A stretch of DNA of 62,483 bases, taken from the NCBI GenBank assembly GCA_025350305.1, contig JANXYC010000240.1, forward strand, positions 1-62,483. Direction: 5' to 3'. Position numbers and translations under genes: made by a program. Under the pieces are notes generated by a model. The model searched no databases. It was given only the letters and a program-made list of their open reading frames with translations, and had not been told where the DNA came from. The DNA comes from Cyclobacteriaceae bacterium (GTDB taxonomy: Bacteria > Bacteroidota > Bacteroidia > Cytophagales > Cyclobacteriaceae). Below are positions 35,228 to 43,739 of the stretch, one piece after another; positions within the stretch are counted from its first letter, which is position 1, and every line of letters starts with the position of its first letter.

Positions 35228-38212
35228 CTAATTATTTTTCTTCTTCTTCAGTAAATTCTGAAGTTTGTTTTGCAACATGTCTTTCACCGGCTCTTGCGCG
35301 ATACTGTCCTTCTTAATTTTCGTGCTATCGTTTTTGATTTTTACCGAGTCCGTTTTCGCACCGCTTAAAATATTTTTCAGCACGTCCTCCGGCTTGGCGC
35401 CTTCTGAGAGTTGTTTCAATGCTTCCTTTTTCTTCTCCTCTGCGAGATTGCCCAACGCTTCCTTTACTTGTTCCTTTTGCTGAGACGTCACCAGGCTTGT
35501 CTTGGGATCTTTGAATGTTCCACCTACACCGATCGTTACTGGAATCTTGTCGGTTGCATTATTGCTGCCCGTATGTTGATTTAGAAATCCCTGCAACTGC
35601 GATCCGATCTGCCCGGCAGGTACCATCATTTTCAGAGAATAATCGATCGACTGGTCAAGTCCCGTACTTCCTGCAACTGTCGTGGCATAGTTTCCAAACT
35701 TCACATCAAAAGGTTTCACAATCAACCGTCCGTTGCTGATACTCACAGACAATAGCACATCTTTCAATGTCACTTGTTCGGAATTATCCAACTTGGTCAG
35801 TGAAGCAATTCCTTTCAACAGTTTCGATTGCGTAAGTGTTGCTTCAGCGATTTTAACGATGCCGTTCATATTCACTGTAGCGGGGTTGGGCATCATACTC
35901 CTGGTTAGCAGGCCATTGATTTTAAAGTCAGATGAAAAATTTCCATTCACCAAACCTGCAATCGGCACGTACGTCTTTACCAGTGAAAATGAAGTGGCTG
36001 CTTGTTGGATAGAAAGATTTTCAATTTTCACATCCAGGTCATATTTTGGGTGCTTGATGTCTTTCGGATTATAAGACCCGTTTACCGCAAAACCTCCACC
36101 CAACATGTTAAATTTCAACCCGCTTAGGTTGGCGATGCCGTCTTTTAATATCACATCACCGGTGGCATTGCTAATGGTGTAATCCATCATCTTAACAGTA
36201 GCAATAGCCGATTTCAAGGTGAAATCAATATTCTGTGGAATTGGAATCACCCCAAACGAAGCTGTATCGGCCTTAGTCTTTGTGCCCGAATCGGTCATGA
36301 ATTCATTCAGATCAAATAATTTGGAATTGAATTTGACTGTGCCTTTAATGACTTCTTTGTTAACCACGTAGCCAATGTAGTTAGTCACGATGCCACTGAC
36401 GCTGAAATCACTTTTGCCAACAGTCCCGTCCATACGGGTGAGTTCAATTTTTTGTGGATCGAACGATGCATCGGCCTGCGCAAGCGTAACGGGAGGAAGA
36501 TCCTTTGTCACGTATTTGAAATCACGCAGGGAAGCGGTGCCGCTGGTAGGAAGTTTGTTGTAACGTTTTGCAGTCACATCCGACATTTTTCCCCTGGTCT
36601 GGATATCGGCTTTCACTTTGCCGGCAAGGGTCATGCCTTTCAACGGAAATATTTTGGTCATCTTCTCAAGATCTACGCCCCCCTTGGCTTTGATGTCCCA
36701 GGTGTAGTCGTCCAGGTTTTGTACAATCATACTTGCGTTGAGTTGCTCACCGTCGAGCATCATAGAAAAATCATTTACAGCAATGACGGTCTCAGCCATC
36801 TTGCCAGACATATTTTTTACCGTGGCATACATTTTCAACTCTTGCAAGGGTACTGGAAACTTGGATGACTTCACATAGCCATCCGCCAGCGACATTGTAA
36901 CATCCAGGGCAGGAATAATCTTCTTCAGGCTGTCATAGACACCTTTGGCTGAGGCATCTATAGAATAGGTCCCTTTCATCTCAAGGCCTTCCATTGGAAA
37001 CATCTTGTTGAGTTCGGTAAGGTTGAGTTTTGCTTTCAAATTCCCGTCCATCCGGTAGTCTCGTAAATTCTGAATCAAAATCCTGGCATCGACCGGATTT
37101 GAGCCAAAATCAAGGTGAAGTTTTTTTAGGTCCACCAGCGTGTTGTTTATCACCCCATCCTTATTATCAACCAGAAGATCCATGTTGATGTTATTAACGG
37201 CCGCAGGCAAATCAGGATATTTAAACATCGCATCTTTCACCTTGAGATCAAGATTGAATGCTGGCATCTGCTTCCCGCTGTACGTTCCTTTCACAAATCC
37301 TGCAAACATGAGATCACCTTTGGTTTCTATTTTCTTAAAATCTTTGGTGTACATCCCAGGGATGATCGAGAGAAGGCTTTTAAACGTATTCTCCGGACTT
37401 TTGAATGAAATGTCCATTCCGAAATTATCAGGGTTCATTTTGAACCAGCCGTCAAAGCTTATGACAAAGTCATTAATCTTTGCCGTGTTTTTTCTGAAGG
37501 TATACTTGGTGATGTTCTCGCTGATGGAAATTACCGCATCGATTTCAGCACGCTTGTTGGTCAGAAACTGCATCGTGCCCATCGATGTGTTCACCGTATC
37601 AGCGACCGTGTGCGTGGTTAAATCAAATACGTCCTGCGTAAAATCTCCGCTGCCCGTGTGATTCAATCCTTTCAGGGATAAAAAGTAGGGTATCGATTTG
37701 TCATCATAGGTCAATTCTCCGTCGATGACTTCCCAGTGATCAATTCCAAAAGAGAACTTACCGGGCTCCGCTGAAGTTTTGATGGTGTCGCTGGGCGGAA
37801 AGGTAATATTATAATTTGCCCGTCCGTCTGGCCGCACTTTTGCACTGATCTGAGGCTTCACCAATGTGATGCCTTTCAACCGTAGTTGGTCACCAAACAA
37901 AATATCTTTCAGGTTTACCTCGATTTCAATGCGGTTGACTACAAACAAATGTTCACCCTCAAAAGGGGCCCGGTTAAAGACTCCCAACTCCTTGATCTCA
38001 GCGGTGATGTTGGGAAAATGCCTGAAAACGGACAAGCTGAAATTGTTTACATCGAATACAACATCAGCATTCACATTTTTCGCGATAGCTTTATCAATGG
38101 CCGCCTTGATGTTATCCTTGAAAACAATGGGGAGGACCATAGCAGCCCCCACCAGCACCGCAAAAAAAATCAGCAGGCCAATTAAAATCCGTTTTACAAT
38201 TTTCATTTTCAT
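35228..38212 (-). CDS. AsmA-like envelope protein
   Basis: The 994-residue protein is started at ATG 38212 (or ATG 38206); a GTG at 38236 is less likely. It has an N-terminal membrane anchor (IVKRILIGLLIFFAVLVG). The long beta-rich body carries the AsmA signatures LGVFNRAPFEGEHLFVVNRI near 85 and the C-terminal AsmA-like core, and the tail has a helical, charged KKKKNN end. AsmA proteins are thought to form long hydrophobic grooves that move lipids across the periplasm. It is transcribed alone. The lipid cargo is unknown. Confidence 0.86.
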   Translation of the reverse strand: MKMKIVKRILIGLLIFFAVLVGAAMVLPIVFKDNIKAAIDKAIAKNVNADVVFDVNNFSLSVFRHFPNITAEIKELGVFNRAPFEGEHLFVVNRIEIEVNLKDILFGDQLRLKGITLVKPQISAKVRPDGRANYNITFPPSDTIKTSAEPGKFSFGIDHWEVIDGELTYDDKSIPYFLSLKGLNHTGSGDFTQDVFDLTTHTVADTVNTSMGTMQFLTNKRAEIDAVISISENITKYTFRKNTAKINDFVISFDGWFKMNPDNFGMDISFKSPENTFKSLLSIIPGMYTKDFKKIETKGDLMFAGFVKGTYSGKQMPAFNLDLKVKDAMFKYPDLPAAVNNINMDLLVDNKDGVINNTLVDLKKLHLDFGSNPVDARILIQNLRDYRMDGNLKAKLNLTELNKMFPMEGLEMKGTYSIDASAKGVYDSLKKIIPALDVTMSLADGYVKSSKFPVPLQELKMYATVKNMSGKMAETVIAVNDFSMMLDGEQLNASMIVQNLDDYTWDIKAKGGVDLEKMTKIFPLKGMTLAGKVKADIQTRGKMSDVTAKRYNKLPTSGTASLRDFKYVTKDLPPVTLAQADASFDPQKIELTRMDGTVGKSDFSVSGIVTNYIGYVVNKEVIKGTVKFNSKLFDLNEFMTDSGTKTKADTASFGVIPIPQNIDFTLKSAIATVKMMDYTISNATGDVILKDGIANLSGLKFNMLGGGFAVNGSYNPKDIKHPKYDLDVKIENLSIQQAATSFSLVKTYVPIAGLVNGNFSSDFKINGLLTRSMMPNPATVNMNGIVKIAEATLTQSKLLKGIASLTKLDNSEQVTLKDVLLSVSISNGRLIVKPFDVKFGNYATTVAGSTGLDQSIDYSLKMMVPAGQIGSQLQGFLNQHTGSNNATDKIPVTIGVGGTFKDPKTSLVTSQQKEQVKEALGNLAEEKKKEALKQLSEGAKPEDVLKNILSGAKTDSVKIKNDSTKIKKDSIAQEPVKDMLQNKLQNLLKKKKNN

Positions 38213-38525
38213 TTGTTTTAAACCCAGGTCAATCACATTAAAATCATGCCATTACATTGGTTCCATCTGAGCGGAATGGAATGAGAACTTAATCTCAAAA
38301 GCAAAATTCAGGAACGCAAAACTACAAATTCCTTGCCGTACCCTTCGCGGTTGTATTTCAAATTATCGCGTTGGACTAAAGTCCATATAAGTCCAGGCCT
38401 TGTGTAACCCCAGCCCTAAGGCTTAGCGTTGCTTGCGACACTATAAAAAGGGCTTTAGCCCATAATGCTGCTTGACTGCGACGATATAAAATGCACCCAA
38501 ATCGGGCAAATCGGGGGGCTGTCGG
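38213..38525. repeat. Intergenic region with GGACTAAAGTCC palindrome, copy 3
   Basis: TTGGACTAAAGTCC at 38371-38384 is followed by GGGCTTTAGCCC at 38450-38461, the same module order as copies 1 and 2 but with about 65 bases of extra text between. No coding frame or terminator was recognised in the rest of the gap between the AsmA-like gene and the aldehyde dehydrogenase. Confidence 0.65.
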
Positions 38526-39977
38526 TTAAAACCACTTCAACAGCACATCAACGATCTTTTTCATTTTTTCTGTGTAGGGTGGATGAAGTAAATAGGGTGC
38601 GGCCCACCCGCTCTTTTGGCGGAGAACGGGCTTTTCATTGGAAAATGCCTGGAAGCCATAATATCCATGCGACTTACCAATGCCGCTGTTATTGACACCC
38701 CCGAAGGGAAGGTTTGGATGGGTAAATTGCAAAACGCATTCATTTATGCACACCCCGCCCGCCGAGGTATTTTGAAGAATGTATTCGCGAAAAGCGTGTT
38801 GATTACTGAAAATGTACAAGGCCAGTGGCTTGGGTCGGCTGTTCACTTGCTGTATAACTTCCTCCTTGTCCTTAAATGTCAACACGGGCAATACGGGGCC
38901 AAAGATTTCTTCGTCCAGTATTTTTGCCCCGGCCGGCACATCCGAGAGAATTACCGGCGCCATAAAGTTTGTCCGCTCATTGATGGGTCCCAGTGTCTCC
39001 GGCTTGGCCCCACGCTCCACCGCGTCTTTCAGCAAGTCGTGAACACGATGAAAATGTTTTGAATTAATAATGCGCGCATAATGCACCGAGGTTTCGTCTA
39101 CAGGTTTTCCTTCACCAAAAATAAGTTGGATCTCTTTTTTCAGATGTTCTACAAATTTTTGTTTTACCGACTCTTCAATGAGTATATAATCGGGTGCGAT
39201 GCAGGTTTGTCCGTTGTTGAAAAATTTTCCAAAGGCAATTCGTTTGGCCGCATCTTTCAGGTTCGCTGAAGCATCAACGATGGTGGGTGATTTACCACCC
39301 AGTTCCAGCGTAACAGAAGCGAGATAATGTGAGGCTGCTTTCATTACCACTTTCCCAACCGCCGGGCTCCCGGTAAAAAATATATGATCAAATGGTAACG
39401 CCAATAATGATTGCGAAATATCTACACCTCCTTCGATAACCGTCACCACCTCTGCATCAAAAATTTCCAAGGCCATCTCCTTCAATAACCTTGATGTATG
39501 CGGTGTCATCTCTGAAGGCTTGACGATGGCGGTATTTCCTGCGGCGAGACACGATACCAACGGACCGACGCACAGGTTAAAGGGAAAATTCCAGGGCGCC
39601 ACAATCAGGCAAACGCCCTTTGGTTCATAGCGTATTTCCGATCGGGTGCCGATATAGGAAAATGTAGCATCAATCTTTTTAGGACGGGCCCACTCGTCCA
39701 GATGTTTTAATGTGTGTCGTAATTCCGTAAGAACTGGATAAATCTCTGATGTATCAACCTCCAGGAGGGGTTTATGAAAATCGTCATGCACTGCATTCTT
39801 GATCCTTTCACGGTTGGCATAGACCCATGTCTCCAACTTCCGCAGCCTGACGATTCTCTCTTTTAGGGACTCTTTCCGGAGAGAAAGACTTCTTGCCTTT
39901 TGCTTCTCAAAGACTTGCGTCAGAGGTAAGATAGTAGCCATTTCCACTGTGATTTCTATCATTTTTGACATGGACAT
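38526..39977 (-). CDS. Aldehyde dehydrogenase family protein
   Basis: The 483-residue enzyme has the ALDH cofactor and active-site segments: VAPWNFPFNLCVGPLVSCLAAG, the GSPAVGKVV cofactor loop, ELGGKSPTIVD (catalytic glutamate region) and NNGQTCIAPDYILI with the nucleophilic cysteine. The C-terminal hydrophobic end (MKKIVDVLLKWF) resembles membrane-associated fatty aldehyde dehydrogenases. Substrate preference cannot be told. Several ATGs (39977, 39971, 39962, 39941) leave the start uncertain. It is divergent from the gene at 40086. Confidence 0.92.
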   Translation of the reverse strand: MSMSKMIEITVEMATILPLTQVFEKQKARSLSLRKESLKERIVRLRKLETWVYANRERIKNAVHDDFHKPLLEVDTSEIYPVLTELRHTLKHLDEWARPKKIDATFSYIGTRSEIRYEPKGVCLIVAPWNFPFNLCVGPLVSCLAAGNTAIVKPSEMTPHTSRLLKEMALEIFDAEVVTVIEGGVDISQSLLALPFDHIFFTGSPAVGKVVMKAASHYLASVTLELGGKSPTIVDASANLKDAAKRIAFGKFFNNGQTCIAPDYILIEESVKQKFVEHLKKEIQLIFGEGKPVDETSVHYARIINSKHFHRVHDLLKDAVERGAKPETLGPINERTNFMAPVILSDVPAGAKILDEEIFGPVLPVLTFKDKEEVIQQVNSRPKPLALYIFSNQHAFREYILQNTSAGGVCINECVLQFTHPNLPFGGVNNSGIGKSHGYYGFQAFSNEKPVLRQKSGWAAPYLLHPPYTEKMKKIVDVLLKWF

Positions 39978-40085
39978 TAAAATTAGACCTTTTCAAAACA
40001 TCTGCCTAATGTTACCCGAATGTTAAGGATTTTTGATTTGTGTTACCTGTATGTTAATTTCATTACTCATTTGTTAACAATTGAA

Positions 40086-40880
40086 TTGAAACCGCTCTCT
40101 ATTCTGCTTCTCATGCTGGTCAGTTTTGCGGTGCGTTCGCAAGGTGAACTTGATGCGTTATTGGCAACTACAGCGGATGGAGCCTCCAGAAAAGTGCAAG
40201 CTAAAGAGCAACTTAAAAAGTTTGTTGAGCCATTGACAACTTCGGGATTATCGGAACAAAAACTTCTTCGCAAAACGTTTCGTCGGCTCCATTCAACCCT
40301 TCTGAAAAAATATGAGGCCTACTCAGATTTTGATGAAATTTTTACAACCGGACGATATGATTGTCTGACAGCCACCGCCCTTTTCAGCCAAGTACTCAAT
40401 CAATTGAATTTTTCATACAAGATCATCGAAACGAACTATCACATTTTCCTGCTAGTTCAAACGGCAAACGGAGAAGTCCTTTTGGAGACTACGGATCGCT
40501 TTGGCGGATTTGTAACAGACAAGGAGACGATTGCTCAACGCACGAGTGACTACAAGAATGCCTTGACGGTCGATAACTCCAGGCGTTTTTTTTATCGCTA
40601 CTCATTTAATTTATATCAGAATCTTTCCCCTGAAAAACTTACGGGCCTTTTGTATTTCAATCAAGCGGTGAAAGCCTACAATCGTCATGAGTGGTTGTCC
40701 AGTGCAATATTATTGCAGAAGGCGAACGCCGTATATGTTTCTCCCCGATGTGAAGCGCTTGGCTCGATTCTAGTAAAGACCGTATTAGAAGGTTCGCTTG
40801 AAGAAAAGGCAAAGTCTGATTGTCTGGTTCATCTCAAAAATTTCTGGATAAAGAAATCGGAGACGGTCGCCTCCAATTAA
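40086..40880 (+). CDS. Exported transglutaminase-like cysteine-peptidase-fold protein
   Basis: TTG 40086 places a signal peptide (LKPLSILLLMLVSFAVRSQ) directly at the N-terminus, giving 264 residues; ATG 40020 would add 22 residues. The Cys-His-Asp pattern of the transglutaminase fold is visible: GRYDCLTATALFSQVL, TNYHIFLLV and LLETTDRFGG. These proteins bind or cleave peptides or act as inert folds. The role here is unknown. It ends 4 bases into the OmpA gene on the other strand. Confidence 0.68.
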   Translation: MKPLSILLLMLVSFAVRSQGELDALLATTADGASRKVQAKEQLKKFVEPLTTSGLSEQKLLRKTFRRLHSTLLKKYEAYSDFDEIFTTGRYDCLTATALFSQVLNQLNFSYKIIETNYHIFLLVQTANGEVLLETTDRFGGFVTDKETIAQRTSDYKNALTVDNSRRFFYRYSFNLYQNLSPEKLTGLLYFNQAVKAYNRHEWLSSAILLQKANAVYVSPRCEALGSILVKTVLEGSLEEKAKSDCLVHLKNFWIKKSETVASN

Positions 40881-41593
40881 TTTTCAAGAATCCTTGCCTC
40901 CACCCTTCTGTTGAGCTTGTGAGCTTGCTCGTTGTTATCCATACTTAACGGCAGCGCGCCACCAAAGGCTTTTGTCTTGACCTTATTCTTTGCAACGCCC
41001 CTTTTCAGGAGATAGTCGCGCACCGCATCAACACGTTGTTGTGAAAGTTTGAGGTTCATTTTTGCATCTCCCCGTGTGTCGGTGTGACCTTCGAGCTGAA
41101 TGACCATTTTAGGATTGGTGTGCAGCATTTCTGCAACTGTGTTTAATTCAGGGTACGACTCTGGGCTGATGACAGATGAACGCTGTTGAAAAATCAAGGC
41201 ATCCAGACGCATGACCTTTCCCACGGTATGTGTCGTTTCTGCTGTCTTGGCGGCTGATGCAGGCAGCCCCAATGCGATATCTTGAATAACTTTTCGGTCA
41301 GCATTCGCGGACGCGGGATCAAGCATGTACTTGGCAGGCGAAAATCCAGGTGCTTCAACCGTGATGGAATACTTCTCATTGTCATAGAGTGGAAAAGAAA
41401 AACTGTTACCACTCAGCATACCTACCTTGTTTCCATAGGGCAAGCTTTGGTAGGAGATCTTCGCTACTACGGGTTCTTTCGTTTCGTAGTTGAAAATTTT
41501 CCCGGTTGCATAAATAAGCGTGTCTTTTTGCTGCGCCATCGAAGCAAACGACATTAGCGCACCAACCAGCATCAGTACGTTAATTTTTTTCAT
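40877..41593 (-). CDS. OmpA family protein with carboxypeptidase-like domain
   Basis: The 238-residue protein has a signal peptide (MLVGALMSFASMAQQ). A CarboxypepD_reg-like beta-sandwich follows (YATGKIFNYETKEPVVAKIS). The C-terminal OmpA peptidoglycan-binding domain has VIQLEGHTDTRGDAKMNLKL and SQQRVDAVRDYLLKRGV. It most likely ties the outer membrane to peptidoglycan. The gene follows the larger OmpA protein by 6 bases, so they form one operon. Confidence 0.88.
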   Translation of the reverse strand: MKKINVLMLVGALMSFASMAQQKDTLIYATGKIFNYETKEPVVAKISYQSLPYGNKVGMLSGNSFSFPLYDNEKYSITVEAPGFSPAKYMLDPASANADRKVIQDIALGLPASAAKTAETTHTVGKVMRLDALIFQQRSSVISPESYPELNTVAEMLHTNPKMVIQLEGHTDTRGDAKMNLKLSQQRVDAVRDYLLKRGVAKNKVKTKAFGGALPLSMDNNEQAHKLNRRVEARILEN

Positions 41594-41599
41594 CTCATT

Positions 41600-43627
41600 T
41601 TACGGTTTAATGACTTTAAATTCAACACGTCTGTTCTTCTTTCTACCAGGAGGCGTGTCGTTCGATTCAATTGGTTTAGTCTCCCCGAAGAACACCGTGG
41701 TGATTCGGCCAGTTTCAATACCTTTATCGACCAGGTAGTTGGATACAGATTTTGCGCGCTGCTCGGATAACTTCATGTTGTAATCATCCGGTCCGGTCGC
41801 ATCTGCGTGTCCGGCGATTTCTACTGTCATTCCGCTTTTTTGTTTCATTAAACCGACAATGCGATTAAGCTCCGGGAATGATTCCGGCTTAAGCACCGCC
41901 TTATTATAATCAAAAAAGATGTTATTTAACGGAATGACCACATCCGGTTCAATAGCGGTAACTTCAATCGGAGCCAATCGGATGTCCACCGTCTCAACCG
42001 CACCATCTTTGGTGGCGTGGGTCAGGTCAAGATTCTGGTTGACCGAAAGGTGCCCGTCAGCTTCTGCGCGAACACCATACTTTTGTCCGCCGGGTAAATG
42101 AATTTCGTACTCGCCAGTTTCAGGATTTGAATAAACAATGCCGACTTCTTTTCCATCCGGCAGACGCTCGTAGATAATTTTTGCCCCAATCGGCTTTCCG
42201 GTCTTTCCATCAATAAGTTTTCCACGTACGATGACCACCGGTTCGGGGTTCTTGTAAATCGGCAGTTTCACACGGAAGATATCAGCGTTATCTTCTGTTA
42301 TGCCTCTGGAGTAATAGGCAAACTCACTGGTAGATGGGATGTTAAAAAAGAGGTCGTCCAATTTAGAATTGATATCGGGGCCCATGTTTTGAGGTTCTGA
42401 CCAGTTGGTCCAGGTGTCATCCAGTCGCTTGGTCATGTACACATCAGACCCTCCGTAACCACTGAATCCATTGGACGAGAAATACAAAGTCTTGTCATCG
42501 GAAGCAAGAAACGGAGCGGATTCTTCATTGGCAGTATTGACGACGATACCGAGGTTAAGTGGCTCTGACCACGTACTGTCAGTTTTCTGAAAGCTCACAT
42601 ACAAATCGCGTCCACCTTTGGAGTCCTCACGTTCAATTGACATCAGCAAGGTCTTCCTGGTATTGGCCAGAAAGTAATTTGCCTTTTCATTGAAGTTGTA
42701 ATCATTTTCAATGTTAATGGCGATCGGCTTTGTCCAGCTACCATTAATGTTGGTGCTTATCGATACACCCGCAAGCATTTTGCCGTTGGGCAGGTATTTA
42801 TTTCCCAACACTAGAACAGATTGTCCATCCGGAGTAGAGCCTACTGCATTGACAAAATTAGGGCCACTGTTATTGAATTTTGGGCCCATGTTTTTTGCTA
42901 ATGCCCACTTCCCATCGGAGGTTAATTCTGAGTACCAGATATCTTCTTTGTCATTCACACCACCCATGTTATCGGGATGGTTTTTACGCGAGAAATAAAG
43001 CGTCTTTCCATCCGGGGAGAGCAGCGGATTTAGCTCACTATAATTGCTGTTTACATTTTTGTCCAGTTGTTCAATGACGAGGCCTTTACTTAGTAATTCA
43101 GGCAAAGAGATATCAGCAATGATGGGGATGTTAACATCGGCAATTGCCACAGCGTCAATGGAGAAATAATCGGGCAATGCTTCGCCGTCAAATTCAAGCT
43201 TAATGGCAGCAACTTTATAAGGTGTCTTTTCGACAAATACGTTCAGCATCCTTCCTTTGAGGGGAACAGGGCTTGGGTTAAAACTGTGTATCAAATGTTC
43301 TGTTCCTTTTTCATCATAGGCATATACTTTAAAAAGTGCGCTCGGATTATGCGACTCGGCAATTGCAATTTGTTCGATCTGAATCGGATTAGCATACCCC
43401 AATTTCAAAAATTCCAGGCGCTTGGGTTTATCCGGTGTCCACGCATTTGGGTTCTGACCACCCGCGGGTAATACGTTGGGTTTGCCCAGCGCCTGTTGTG
43501 CAGAATATTGGACAGGCGTCAACTCGGAGGAGAAATCAAGGACTTTAGAAGCCCATTGTACGACCTGACCGTGCCCTTGATAGCCGCATAAGAGGAAGGC
43601 CAGCAATAGGAGTAGATTTCTCTTCAT
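41600..43627 (-). CDS. Large OmpA family protein with PD40 repeats
   Basis: The 675-residue exported protein has a discoidin-like N-terminal domain (about 20-165). A PD40 beta-propeller follows, with repeats LSPDGKTLYFSRKNHPDN and LASDDKTLYFSSNGFSG. A CarboxypepD_reg-like domain (VRGKLIDGKTGKPIGAKIIY) and a C-terminal OmpA domain (VEIAGHADATGPDDYNMKLS) complete it. This composition is typical of Bacteroidota envelope proteins linked to gliding or outer-membrane anchoring. The last two domains mirror the downstream gene, so the two look like ancient duplicates with different N-termini. Confidence 0.88.
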   Translation of the reverse strand: MKRNLLLLLAFLLCGYQGHGQVVQWASKVLDFSSELTPVQYSAQQALGKPNVLPAGGQNPNAWTPDKPKRLEFLKLGYANPIQIEQIAIAESHNPSALFKVYAYDEKGTEHLIHSFNPSPVPLKGRMLNVFVEKTPYKVAAIKLEFDGEALPDYFSIDAVAIADVNIPIIADISLPELLSKGLVIEQLDKNVNSNYSELNPLLSPDGKTLYFSRKNHPDNMGGVNDKEDIWYSELTSDGKWALAKNMGPKFNNSGPNFVNAVGSTPDGQSVLVLGNKYLPNGKMLAGVSISTNINGSWTKPIAINIENDYNFNEKANYFLANTRKTLLMSIEREDSKGGRDLYVSFQKTDSTWSEPLNLGIVVNTANEESAPFLASDDKTLYFSSNGFSGYGGSDVYMTKRLDDTWTNWSEPQNMGPDINSKLDDLFFNIPSTSEFAYYSRGITEDNADIFRVKLPIYKNPEPVVIVRGKLIDGKTGKPIGAKIIYERLPDGKEVGIVYSNPETGEYEIHLPGGQKYGVRAEADGHLSVNQNLDLTHATKDGAVETVDIRLAPIEVTAIEPDVVIPLNNIFFDYNKAVLKPESFPELNRIVGLMKQKSGMTVEIAGHADATGPDDYNMKLSEQRAKSVSNYLVDKGIETGRITTVFFGETKPIESNDTPPGRKKNRRVEFKVIKP

Positions 43628-43723
43628 TTAAGTGGTAATTGGGGTGTAAATCAAGGGATAAACATAATTAAAATTTTAAAAAGGACCGTCCCCCCGGCAT
43701 GTCTTTCCACTTAAAACGGTCGC

Positions 43724-43731
43724 CAAAGATA
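43724..43731 (-). promoter_or_regulatory. Candidate -7 element for the OmpA pair
   Basis: TATCTTTG on the minus strand matches TAnnTTTG and lies 96 bases upstream of the 43627 ATG, just after the patatin gene stop. It would let the OmpA operon be transcribed separately from the patatin gene. Confidence 0.4.
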
Positions 43732-43739
43732 GACTATAA

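Noticed and set aside
35228-38212. Long plus-strand ORFs (for example 37140-37661) in the AsmA region
   Set aside because: They are shadows of the minus-strand AsmA-like frame and have no independent motif.
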